Below are positions 35,253 through 45,935 of a DNA stretch of 64,000 nt, one piece after another (the stretch's first letter is position 1; every line of letters begins with the position of its first letter). Below the pieces are notes generated by a model. The model ran no database searches, was not told the DNA's origin, and saw only the letters and a list, made by a program, of their open reading frames with translations. Made by a program: the position numbers and the translations under genes. Origin of the DNA: Prinia subflava (Eukaryota; Chordata; Aves; Passeriformes; Cisticolidae); assembly GCF_021018805.1 (NCBI RefSeq), contig NC_086248.1:23010922-23074921 (forward strand), in the 5' to 3' direction.

Positions 35253-38200
35253 AGAGAAATACAGCAGTAGAAAAGACAGCATTTGTACTATCAGCAGAAA
35301 TCAGTTAATTGAGATGATGCTGCTTAATGAAACATGTCTAAGACTTTTTTTAAATTAGACCCTTTGGTGTTACCCCTGCACTTTTACAGGCTCTGTGCTG
35401 AAAGCCTGCCTGATAACATTAAATGATGTGAAATTATGTAAAAGTTCTCTTAATTTCACTGTAAGTAGATCAGAGACATAATTCAGCTGACTGTCTTTGC
35501 CAGCATAAGAGTGTTTTGAATGTCTTGCTTGAAGAGCAACCAATAAGCAAGGAGCTAAGACACTTTTAAGTCTGCATTGTGATTCAACCAAAATACCTCC
35601 GGGCTGTTTTCCCTGATATTTTGAAACTTCTAGCAAATGATCAAAGAAACAGCCTGTTGGCATAAGAGGGAGTGCTGTAACTGATAAACACCTAAAACTG
35701 TGGACTCTCCCAGCTTTACAAATCAGAAATGGCTTGCTTCACAAATCAGTAAGTAAAATTAACATTGCTAAATGAGCTTAGTGAGGACAATAATGTTGCT
35801 TTTTATCTTCTCATAGTTAGTCCTATTAGACACATTGAATCGTATGCTATAAGCAACATTGCATTGGACAGGAGAGAACAGGCATATAAAAATAAACATA
35901 AAATAGCATTTTTGAAAACTGAAAATTTAAAATGTTCGAGAAACAATGATGCTGTGAGCTGATTAAAAAGGAGACAAAACAACAGCATTCATCCCGCTGG
36001 AGTTTCAGAATATTTCATTTTATTTTCACAGAAGCAATTACATAAAACTATATAAGAAGATAATAGAGAGATGTTCCAAAGAAACAGACATCATCTAAAC
36101 ACAACCCCTAAGTCCTTAACACATTTGAATGATGTAATTGCCATAATGACCGCTGTTTCAGAGCTACATTCTCTGTATTCTCCTGACCTATGCTATTATT
36201 CTCTGTGGTAACCACAGCTCACATTAAGCAACAGCCATCCTGAAATGAATTTTTTTTTCTCTTTTTTTGTGTTCTAATATTTCATCATATCAAAAGCAAT
36301 CTAGAACACTCATAGGAGACAATTCCCTTACTGTGTAGTAAGTCCTGAGAGTCAAGAGTCATGTGTTCCATTTGATGCCTTGGATGAAATGACCAACACT
36401 GCACTGACACAAACTTCTGCACAAAATTCTGCACAACTATCCAAACAATCTCACACCACTTCTACCCGTCTGTTTAAGATTCAAGATTCCTCCTCTACAT
36501 ATCATTTACAGGCAATAAAAAACCAGAAATGTACTATCCAAAAATAGTATTTGCCAACTACAAACAATTAGACTTCAGATTTCCCCTCAGATTTCCTGGT
36601 CATTTATCAAGATGAGTATTCTATGGATGTATTTTAATATCAATACAATAAAATTGATGGATTGGGTAAACAGCAAGCCACAAATTTCTTTACACAGTTC
36701 TCTTTTACAACCTACTTCTACGCTCTTTTTCAGTTAAAGTTTGCATTTGAGTGCTGACTACATCTTTGCTGTGACAACCTCTCTCCTTCATGTAAATTTT
36801 TCTTTCACAGGATTTTTACTTTTGCTTATTTATTTTCATTTTATATTTTTTACCCTTTTACCCTTTTTTACTGCCAAAACCTTTGCTTTAGCTTGTGGCA
36901 CTTCCTTGCTGTATCTTTGCAGTATGTTCTTTGTAGCAAGTGAACCAAGATCTCCATGTTTTGGGTGCCTGTCAAAAGTGATGTGGGAATTCAAGATCAA
37001 AACAGGACTGCAATCCCATTTGTTGAGAAGCTGCTCACTTTTCCATTCCCAAATTCTACAGTGAGGTACTGACAACACTTTAGTTACCAAGGGTTTTCTT
37101 TTTGGTACACAGCTATGTGGGATTTGACTGTCTTCCCTATCATGAGGAGGTTTTTGCCTACTATGAGAAAATGGGTAGAGTGCTCCATCCTCCTTCTCAC
37201 CCCTCTGCTACCATTCCCTGTTCCCAGAACATATCTACAGGAGCAAGCAAGTCTATTATGTTTCATCTCAGCAACTCAGACACTGTCTATTTGCTCCCAA
37301 ATTTATCTGTTGGATCACCAACTCTGCAGTAATCCTTCCAGGCCTTGCTTCCAATACTGTAACCAAAGGACTATCCACATCCTGTGTAGATCCAAAAATG
37401 TGGTTCAATACCAGGTAGGTACTGGGAAAGGGAAAGTGAACAGGGTTGGAGCTTTTGTTCCCTTATTAACAAGCGGTCTCTTAAATCTGTTTCAAGCCAT
37501 AGAGATTTTTGTATTTTTTTAATTCAGTTGTCAAACCAGTTATATGATCTGCAGTAGCAGTACTGCAAGATTACATCTTATTTGGACTTCCACCAGGACA
37601 AGATTGCTGCACTGAAAATATTTGTATTCCAGTCCACCTGTATGAAAGAAAGTAGTGAATTATGCACTTAACAGTGGTTTCAAAATGTTAAAAAGTACTG
37701 AGTATTGCCAACAATTTAATGGAATTACAGTAATCTATATTAAGTAAAGTCCAATTTTATTTGTTGAAGTTATGGCATTCTGGCCTAGCTCTGAATGATC
37801 AAAATAAAAATAACTTACTTAAAAGTAAATTAAGAAGAATATTTATATCCACAACTTGTGTAAACAGCTCATCTAATGGAAATAAAGTGAATATGTAGTG
37901 CAAAATCATTTACAAAGATTGCAAGGGACTAACGGGATTCACAACTAACAAAAACATTGAGAGTTTATGCCATGAGCCAGCTCTGAGCCTCTTCCCTCTG
38001 GCAGAGGCTTTATTTCTGTAAACAAAAGGAACTCAAAATGCATCAGATTTAGGTTCTGAATATAATTTTTATGCACTGAAAATTAGCAATATTACTATAA
38101 TTTTAGCTCATCATCTGACATAGCAAAGCCAAATAAGACAGTAATAGTCCTTCTATTATGGGCTTCACTTCTAATTACCAAGATTATCTGATAAGCCCCA

Positions 38201-39210
38201 GCCTTAGTTTTCTGGAGACAAAATATTTGGAAACAAAAGAGCTTGGGTAAACTGAGTTAATATAGGACTGAGGGCAGAGGATTATAAGAATATAATGTGC
38301 CATGATATGCATAAACCCAAGGAAGGCGTAGCACTGTCATGAATGTTTGTGAAGGTGTATGGGTTTTGATAGCACTGGAGGCAGAGGCAAAGAGTAGCTC
38401 TATGGAGAAATACATTTTATCAACTTTGAAAAACTACTGAGTGATTTTAAAAAATTTGCAGTGATTTTCAATATATCTCTCAGAAACAACAAGGACTATC
38501 AATTCTCAAACTCTGCAGGAAAATTTTTGTATCTAATCATACTTATTTAGAATCACACAGAAAACCTCTGAGTTTTTTTATCAGCTCCATGTTTCGAATG
38601 GGTTGAAAAACAGGAATATGATGTTTTTACTTTTTCTCTTAGAAAAGAATAATTGTTACATATTTCTGAAGAACAAAAATATATATAAACTTGCTATGAT
38701 TCGTATTTCTTCCAATGCAAATCACATACAGAGGCTCCAAATTCCAGGTTTAAGCAACAGATTGTTTTATAAAGTATTCACTAAGGGATGTTTGGAATAG
38801 CCACCACTTACAGCAGCCCTGACCCAAGACTCCCTCCTGTCCAACTGTCTGGGGATCTGGGTCTCTGCTTGGGCTGACAGACACAGCTGCTGCTTTTCCG
38901 CTTGCAGGTCCACCCGGGAGAAGGATGAGCATATGTCCCAGAAAAACACACACGGAAACACACACACACACACAGAGGACACAAGACACAGCTAGCTACA
39001 CAGGGAGGGTGCTGCCTCCAACCATGCCTACATATAGGACTGACATAAGAGGTAAGCCCAGAGAGCCCTATCTGCTCATTCTCTTGGGCTGGCAGAGACA
39101 GGAGGTCACTCATGCAGAAACACATATGACACTCTCCTGCCCCATGAGTCACCAGCTCACTGGTTCAGCCCTGTGCTTGGTGCAAACAAATACAGACTGT
39201 TGCCAAGCAT
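35253..39210. other. unique AT-rich DNA, no gene seen
   Basis: About 4 kb with no repeat family or gene supported. A run of CA dinucleotides with interruptions lies at 38946-38976. ORFs at 36741-37064 and 37115-37522 show no domain; neither has a clear exon context. Confidence 0.55.
38946..38976. repeat. short interrupted (CA)n
   Basis: ACACAC runs interrupted by GG-AA, in a slightly GC-rich patch. It accounts for the 'VCVCVC' type peptides on the minus strand at 38750-38989. Confidence 0.9.
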
Positions 39211-39370
39211 CATATCACAGAATCATAAAATCATAGAATCACAGAATCATAGAATCACAGAATCATAGAATATACTGACTTGTAAGGGACCCATCAGAAT
39301 CATGAAGTCCAAATCCCAAGCCTATGCAGGACACCCACCATGTGCCTGAGAGCGTCCTTGAACACATGAG
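39211..39370 (-). mobile_element. CR1 LINE tail, minus strand (first of two)
   Basis: Opens with repeated 'aatcatagaatcacag' units (39215-39270), the inverted CR1 3' tail repeat of the ATTCTRTG type. It continues into the inverted 3' UTR ('gacttgtaagggaccca', 'aggacacccaccatgtgcct', 'gagagcgtccttgaac'). Severely 5'-truncated, about 160 bases. Confidence 0.88.
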
Positions 39371-39401
39371 TTTAAAGGGAGCTGCAGTTTTAGGCCAAGT
39401 G

Positions 39402-39590
39402 TTACAGAATCACAGAATGGCTGGCATTGGACATTGGAAGGGACCTCTGGAAGTCATCTAGTCCAACCTCCATGCTCAAGCAGAGCCAGCAAAAGTCACT
39501 TCCTCACGACCATGTCCAGATGGCTTTTAAATATTTCCAAGGATAGAGATATCCAAGTCATCTGTAGATATTCAAGTAACTTGTACCTTG
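39402..39590 (-). mobile_element. CR1 LINE tail, minus strand (second of two)
   Basis: Starts again with 'acagaatcacagaatggctg' and runs through 'gaagggacctctggaagtc', 'atctagtccaacctcc' and 'catgtccagatggctttt', a different CR1 subfamily 3' UTR from its neighbour 30 bases to the left. Two separate insertions in the same orientation are more likely than one element. Confidence 0.88.
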
Positions 39591-40409
39591 TTCCATACAA
39601 AAATGGGAATTGGATGGGAATAGGAAATAACTCTCACAAAGCCTAATTTTATACACATAAGTACCTTAAGAGTAATTGATCTCTTTAGAATTCCTGTTTG
39701 GCCAAGGGAAAGGCATGGTATGTAACCAGGGTGCTCAGAATAACTCTGATTTCCAGGGAGGATGCAAAGCATTCACGGGAACTTGGCCACTTATTATGCA
39801 CTTCAGTTCCTCTTCTATGCCATCCAAATTCTCTCCATTGTCCTCAGGGCACGTGGCATGACACACCTCATGTTTAGAAAGCTAAACCCTTCTCTCTATC
39901 CTCCTGCAATGCTGGTCTTGGCCTTAGTGCTTATTGGCCTACGCTGCCTCCATGCTGTTATTGTGTTTGGTTGGCCAGACCAAAGCTGCCAGGAGCATGT
40001 TAGAAAGCAAACAGCATGGATGATCAGTCACATGCCAGTCCTCAAACCATGACTCAAACTGTTTAATTTCCTTTTATATAGTCATGGTATGGAAGCTGTT
40101 GCTCATACCATGCTTCTAGACATAATCACTATTTTTGTATGTCATTGGTACCTATGATTAAGTCATGAATTCACTCATTTTGGAAACTGCTGTAGACTTT
40201 GTCAGAATAACAGATCTTCAAAGGTCACTCTTTCACAGCTCTTCCACAGGAAGGATGCCACAAACCCTCCATCACCCTCTTTAGTCAAAGTCAGTAAGGT
40301 TAGCTTAACCTGTCAATGCAAGCAGTTGAAGCTAAAGTAACTTTGCTAAGGGCAGATTAAAGAGAATTCACATGATCCTCAAAGCAGGAAGGGGATAAAG
40401 TGAGGCTCA
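39591..40409. other. unique DNA with one hydrophobic ORF
   Basis: Between CR1 pieces. A plus-strand frame at 39762-40052 (96 codons) encodes two hydrophobic stretches, one around residues 12-26 and one around 46-68 (PPAMLVLALVLIGLR). I do not recognise it and see no promoter, splice or polyadenylation context. It may be chance. Confidence 0.4.
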
Positions 40410-43067
40410 CTGGAAATGAGTGTATGAGTGGCAGGCCTGGGATGAGACAAAAACCATTAGCCCAGCTGAAGTGCATGCACACAAAATGCAAACACGATGG
40501 GCAGCAAGCAGGAGGAGCTGGGAGCCACCATACAGCAGGAAAGTTGAGACATAGTTGCCATCACAGAAATGCAGTGGGATGACACAACTGGAGCACTGCA
40601 GTGGATGGCTGTAAGCTTTTTAGAAGAGAAAAGAGAAGGAGACGTGGTGGGGTAGCACTGTATGTTAAGAAGTGTGTTAATTGTGTGGAAATTGATGATG
40701 ATGAAGATGACAAGGTTGAGTGCCTATGGGTAAAGATTGGGGAAAGGTCAACAGGGCAGACATTGTGGTGGGAATCAGCTACAGACCACCTAACCAGGGC
40801 AAACAGTCAGATGAGACACCCCACAAGCTGGTGGCAGAAGTCTCACTGTCAACAGCCCTTTACTCATGGGCAACTTCAACCTGCTGGATGTTTGCTGGAA
40901 ATATAACACAGCAGAGAGGAAGCAGAGATTCCTTGAGTGTGTGAAAGACAACTTCCTAACAGAACTGGTAAATGAGTCTACCAGAGGAGCTGCCCTGCCA
41001 GACCTGTTGTTTGTGAACTTTGAAAGACTGATGGGTGGTGTTAAAAATCTTTTGGAAAGCACTCCCTAAAAAAAAAGGGACCAAGGAAGTCTGAACATAC
41101 TTGAAGAAAGAAATCTTGAAAGTGCAGGATCAGGCCATCCCTGTGGGCTGAAAGATGAGCCATCAGGGAAGAAGAGGGTGTATTACTTTTTGAAAAAGGG
41201 GCAGAAAACTCAGGAAGTATTTAAGGATGTCATTAGGTCATGCAGAGAGATAATTAGAGAGGCAAAAGCGCAATTAGAACTTAACCTGGCCACTTCTGTA
41301 AAGGATAAAAATAGTGGTTTTATAAATACAGTAATAGCAAAAGGAGGGGCAAGGTAAAGCTCCATTCATTATTGGACATGAGGGGGAATATAGTCACCAA
41401 GGTAAGGAAAAGGCTGAGGTACTTAAAACCTTCTTTTCCTCCGTTTTCCACAATAAGATAGGTTGTCCTCAGGACTGCTGTTCTCTTGAGCTGGTAGACA
41501 GGGATGGGAAGCAGAATGGACCCCCTGTAATCCAGGATGAAGCAGTCAGTGATCTGCTGAGCCACTTAGATGCTCACAAGTCCATGGGACCAAATGACAT
41601 CCATCCTAGGGTCATGAGGGAGCTGGCAGAAGAGCTCACAGAGTTGGTGTCCATCATTTATCACCAGTCTTGGCTAAGCAGAGAGGTCCCAGGTCACTGG
41701 AAGATGGCCGATGTGAAGCCCACCCACAAGAAGTGCCAGAAGGAGGATTCAGGAAACTGCAGGCCTGTCAGACTGACCTCAGTACCTGACAGGGTTATGG
41801 AGCAGATCATCTTGACTGCAATCACACGGCACAAACAGGACAAACAAGGGATCAGACTAGCCAGCCCAGGCTTAGGAAGGGCAGGTCCTTCCTGACTAAC
41901 CTAATGTCCTTTTATGACCAGGTGACTTGCCTGGTGGATGAGGAAAAGACTGTGGGCATTGTCTACCTGGACTTCAGCAAAGGCTTTGAAAAGTCTCCCA
42001 TTGCATTATCCTGGAAAAATTAGCAGCCCGCAGCTTGGACAGGAGTCTCTTTGCTGGGTTAAGAACTGGCTGGATGGCCAGGCCCAGGGAGTGGTGGTGA
42101 ATGGAGCTGCATCCAGCTGGCAGCCAGTCACTTGTGCTGTCCCTCAAGGATCAGTGTTGGACCCAGTTCTGTTTAATATCTTTATTGATGATCTGGTGGA
42201 GGGGATTAGGTCTAACATTAGAAAATTCCCAGACAATATCAAGTTGGGTCAGTGTGTTGGTCTGCTGGCAGGTAGGAAGGCTCTGCTGAGGGATCTTGAC
42301 AGTCTGGATTGATGGGTAGAGACCAATGGCAATAAGACCAAGTTCTTGGCCCTACACTTTGGCCACAACAACCCCATGCAGAGCTACATACTGAGGGCAG
42401 AGTGGCTGGACAGCAGCCAGGCAGAAAGGGATCAGGGTGTATCAGCTGAACATGAGCCAGTGTGTGCCCAGGCGGTCAAAAAGGCCAGTGGAACCCTGGC
42501 CTGTATCTGCAATATTTTGGCCAGCAGGACCAGGGCAGAGATTGTCCCCCCGTACTCAGCCCTGGTGGGACCGCACCTCAAGTGCCATATCCAGGTTGGG
42601 GACCCTCCACCCAGGAGGGGTGTTGAGGTGCTGGAGTGTGTCCAGAGAAGAGCAGCAAAGTTGGTGAAGTGTCTGGAGCACATGTCCTCTGAGGAACAGC
42701 TGAGGAGTCCGGGTCATTTAGTCTGGAGAAGTGGAGGTTCAGAAGTGACTCTACAACTGTCTGAAAGGAGATTGTATCCATGTGAGGACTGACCTTCTCC
42801 CAGACAACTAGGGAAAGGACAAGAGGACACAGTCTTAAGCTGCCCCAGAGGATGCTTAGATTTGACATCAGGAAGAAATACTTCACAGTAAGGGTGATTA
42901 GACATTGGAATGAGCTGCCCAGGGAGTGGTGAAGTCACCATCCCTGTAGGTGTTACATGGCAGTTATTGCTATAGTCTACTTGACATAATGGGGCTCAGA
43001 CAAAAGTTTGACTCTTTGATGATCTCTAGGGTCTTTTCCAGTGTAATTGTTTCCGTGATTCTGTGAT
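40410..43067 (+). mobile_element. long CR1 LINE: endonuclease, RT and 3' UTR remnants
   Basis: The longest LINE in the window, about 2.66 kb, covering most of CR1 ORF2. The endonuclease part lies at 40410-41065, with GGVALYV, SYRPPNQ and NTAERKQ motifs spread over at least three frames. Near 41065 the frame stops, and roughly the last third of the endonuclease seems to be missing. Linker and reverse transcriptase follow from 41080. They include DIHPRVMRELAE (about 41595), NCRPVRLTSVPDRVMEQI (about 41755), the [19 protein letters not shown] block (about 42140) and a catalytic box reading FPDN (about 42226-42237) in place of the expected F/Y-A-D-D. The element ends with the CR1 3' UTR and 'gtgattctgtgat' at 43067. 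Multiple frameshifts and stops make it non-functional. ORF1 is absent. Confidence 0.95.
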
Positions 43068-43783
43068 CCCTCCAGGGCTTCGGTGGTCAGAGTGTGCAGA
43101 CAGAAACCAGCAAAAGGCTACTAGTAGAGTGGAAACATAAGGGGTGGTAAAACCATCATGGTGGTCATGGGAGCTGGATTTTGAGGATTGGGCATCAGAA
43201 TGCAAATAAATTACATCTTGGCTTATGAACACTTGCATGTAATAATCGGGCCATTTTCAGAGAAAGCAGCAATAAGCTGCTATACAAGTCAGAGGTAGTT
43301 ATCAAGTGAGTGAAAAGTTCACACTGATTGCTGAACCATTTATGGACTAATGTGCATTTAAGGATCTTGACCCAAGTCCATCAATGATTTGTTTTAAACA
43401 GAAGTTGATGCCATTACAAATCTCCTGAGCCCCATGCAGCTGCAAGCTTTGCAACAAACACAGCTCTGCAGTCCTGTAGCTATCATTTAAATAAAAGGCT
43501 CTCTTTTAGGGAAGAAGTCCTTGCCACTGGAAAAGAGCTTTAAGAATACATATCTGCTGTGTCTGACAGCAGCTGGTAGCATTAAGCCCTTCTCCTTCTG
43601 GACTTAGAATCCTTGTTGCAATCATTGATAATATCACATGCTGATGCCAGTGGTGCTCATCTGCCAGTGACCTACAATGAATACCATTGGTGCATTGAGG
43701 CAGAGGAGATAGATGGCCCCAAATGAGAAATCCTACCTCTTCAACAAAGGGGGAAAGGTTGTGTTTTACCCTCTAAAAGAGGA
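43068..43783. other. unique DNA, no gene seen
   Basis: No feature recognised between the CR1 tail and the heptamer array. Confidence 0.55.
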
Positions 43784-43890
43784 ATGGAAAGGAAAAAAGA
43801 AAAAAGGAAAAAAGGAAAAAGGAAAAAGGAAAAAGGAAAAAGGAAAAAGGAAAAAGGAAAAAGGAAAAAGGAAAAAGGAAAAAGGAAAGA
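43784..43890. repeat. (AAAAAGG)n heptamer purine array
   Basis: An all-purine strand. Irregular GGAAA units begin at 43784 and settle into a regular AAAAAGG heptamer from about 43808 to 43887, some eleven units. The period of seven gives a Lys/Glu/Gly/Arg repeat in every frame, so the ORFs at 43713-43937 and 43784-43999 are artefacts. Confidence 0.96.
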
Positions 43891-45472
43891 GAGATCGTCA
43901 GCAAGGATTCACTCATCACTTTGTGGTTTACCTATAATATTACACTGTAATTCTGATTTAAGAAGTCACACGCACCTTCTCTGTCTAATGCCAAATTAGC
44001 TACAAACATACCTAATTGTAGTGATGTAACTCTTAATGGGTTTGTGGTTTTAAGCAGCTGAAATTATCTGGTGTTATAATAATGTTATGGTCCCACACAC
44101 TGTTTTGTCTTCCTCCACACACTGAATTTATTTATTTACCTAAGGGATTGCAAAGGGGCCAGCAAACCATTGTGTCAGCATGATGATTAGGGTCTGTGAG
44201 TTGCTGACAAAATGGAAGCAAGTGGCTAAAAGTAGAAAGGGGATGGAAGAACTCTGCTACCTGTGCAAAAGCAACAATGATCAGAAGGATGGTATTTACT
44301 GCTGTTCAGACATAAGGCAATCTCAGTTTCTTTGTATTGACAGCATAGACTTGAAAGACATCAGCTGAGCATGGATACACACATTTGTAAAGATGAGGTT
44401 TCTAGTTTACCTCAGCCATTTTTTAGAAAAACATCAGAAAGGCTGCATTAGAAATAGCTCTTAAAAGATTGAGAGATACTTAGTTTAGAAATTAAATCAG
44501 CCTCCAATTTTCAATCAAAGGTACTGTATATGGAACTCTTACATTCCTATGGCAGAACCACAATGTGGAGTTGCCAGAGGTATGCTGCAGCTGCTGTTGT
44601 TTGCTTATAATATTCCTTGGCTGTGTGCAGCATTTCTGAAAATCAGATGTCTTCAGTGAAGGGTGAAGTTTCACTGCAGCCCCACTTGAATCTTCTTCTG
44701 CAGCTCTCAATTTCATGTCCTTGCTTTGCCTGGTGCTGGAATGATATTTAAAATTCAAACAGCAGGTGTATCGCTTATTTGTTCTTTCATATCATGGTAT
44801 TCATTGGTACCAAGACTGTTGTTAGATGTGTATAGTTTGAAGGAATAGAGAGTGACAACATATGTACTCCTAAGATTTGACATGCTCTTTCAACTACCTA
44901 AGGAGGCAGAGTGAGTCACAAATACTTCTGAACAGCTTGTTCCCAGTGCCAATATTTTTTCACAGTGGGAGAGGCATCATGACTGTGACGGAGTTCATGG
45001 TCACTTTCAGAATAAACAGATTCTCATAAAAAACAACTTTGGAGCAAACATTTCATTGTCAAAAACACCTATGTGCTGCTGCCAAGACACTTTGCATCCT
45101 GAAGTGGTGCTCCTGAAAGTGACATTTAGCTTGAGAGATCCCACTTTTGCTTTCTTCTGGTGTGCACATCATGGTGTTTCCTGCTGGTTGCCAAGCTGCA
45201 GATGGCTATATTTGGATAACGGTGTCTTTTTAGAGCACTGATCTTTCTGTTATCAGCATTGGTAATACAAATTACAGAACAATCCTTCACATCCACTGAG
45301 AGTCACTAAGGGAATTATATGAGCAAATGAGATCAAAGTTTAAATTTAAATATAGAAAAATACTAACAACACTTCTTGAACAATGTTTATTATGTTGAGA
45401 ATATGGCAAAGAAAATATACAGTCACTGCATTAGAAATACAACTTAATAATTAATCTCATAAATAATATGCT
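43891..45472. other. unique AT-rich DNA, no gene seen
   Basis: No repeat family, RNA gene or exon supported in this interval before the ERVK-like element. Confidence 0.55.
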
Positions 45473-45478
45473 AAACAC
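45473..45478. repeat. left target-site duplication AAACAC
   Basis: AAACAC directly before the left LTR matches AAACAC at 48438-48443 directly after the right LTR, six of six. Six bases is the usual length for ERVK-type integration. The boundary has an alternative reading; see the findings. Confidence 0.6.
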
Positions 45479-45916
45479 TATTGTTGTTTCAATTTATGGG
45501 GGGTCCCCAGGGAGTGCCCCCCAGAGACCCCCGGGGTCCTATGGGTCGTGGGGTTCCTGTGCTGGCAGGCAAAAAGACTTCAGACGCCGGTGGGGTGCTG
45601 ATGAGATGAGGGTTTATTCAGAGTCCCACTCCAGGCAGGGAGCATGGTCCTGCGGGAGAGGGGAAAGAGAAGGGGAGAGGGGGAAGGGAGGAGAGGGGAG
45701 GGGAGCGTCCGGAGGCCTCCAGGGGAAGGGGGCAAAGAGGGCGAGACCCCTTGCGTTTGCATTCTTAACACAGAGGTTCAAAGGGGCGCGGTAACATTCT
45801 CCAGCCAATGAGGTTACAGATACAGGATACTGCAGGGAGGGTACAGACTTGGGATAAACCATACATTTTCCAGGGGTCAGCAAGAGCAAACCATTTCCAT
45901 AAAATGCAATCCCACA
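45479..45916 (-). repeat. 3' LTR (438 bp)
   Basis: Left LTR, the 3' copy in the element's own direction. On the minus strand it carries an AATAAA polyadenylation signal (45613-45618) and an inverted CCAAT box (plus-strand CCAAT at about 45805-45809). Its purine stretch at 45650-45707 is an irregular mix of GGGGA, GGAAG and GAGGGG units, shorter than in the other LTR. Confidence 0.88.
45613..45618 (-). promoter_or_regulatory. LTR polyadenylation signal AATAAA
   Basis: TTTATT on the plus strand reads AATAAA on the element's strand, in the expected R-region part of the 3' LTR. The same hexamer is kept in the 5' LTR at about 48045-48050. It would end transcripts of this element. Confidence 0.6.
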
Positions 45917-45921
45917 ATTCA

Positions 45922-45935
45922 CCCTTTTTTTCTTT
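45922..45935 (-). promoter_or_regulatory. polypurine tract of the ERVK-like element
   Basis: On the minus strand the sequence AAAGAAAAAAAGGG lies just inside the 3' LTR, where plus-strand DNA synthesis of a retroelement would be primed. It is directly followed by TGAAT and then TGTGGGATTGC. Confidence 0.7.

Noticed and set aside
43713..43999. ORFs with a Lys-Lys-Glu-Lys-Gly-Lys-Arg repeat
   Set aside because: Produced by the AAAAAGG heptamer; present in several frames.
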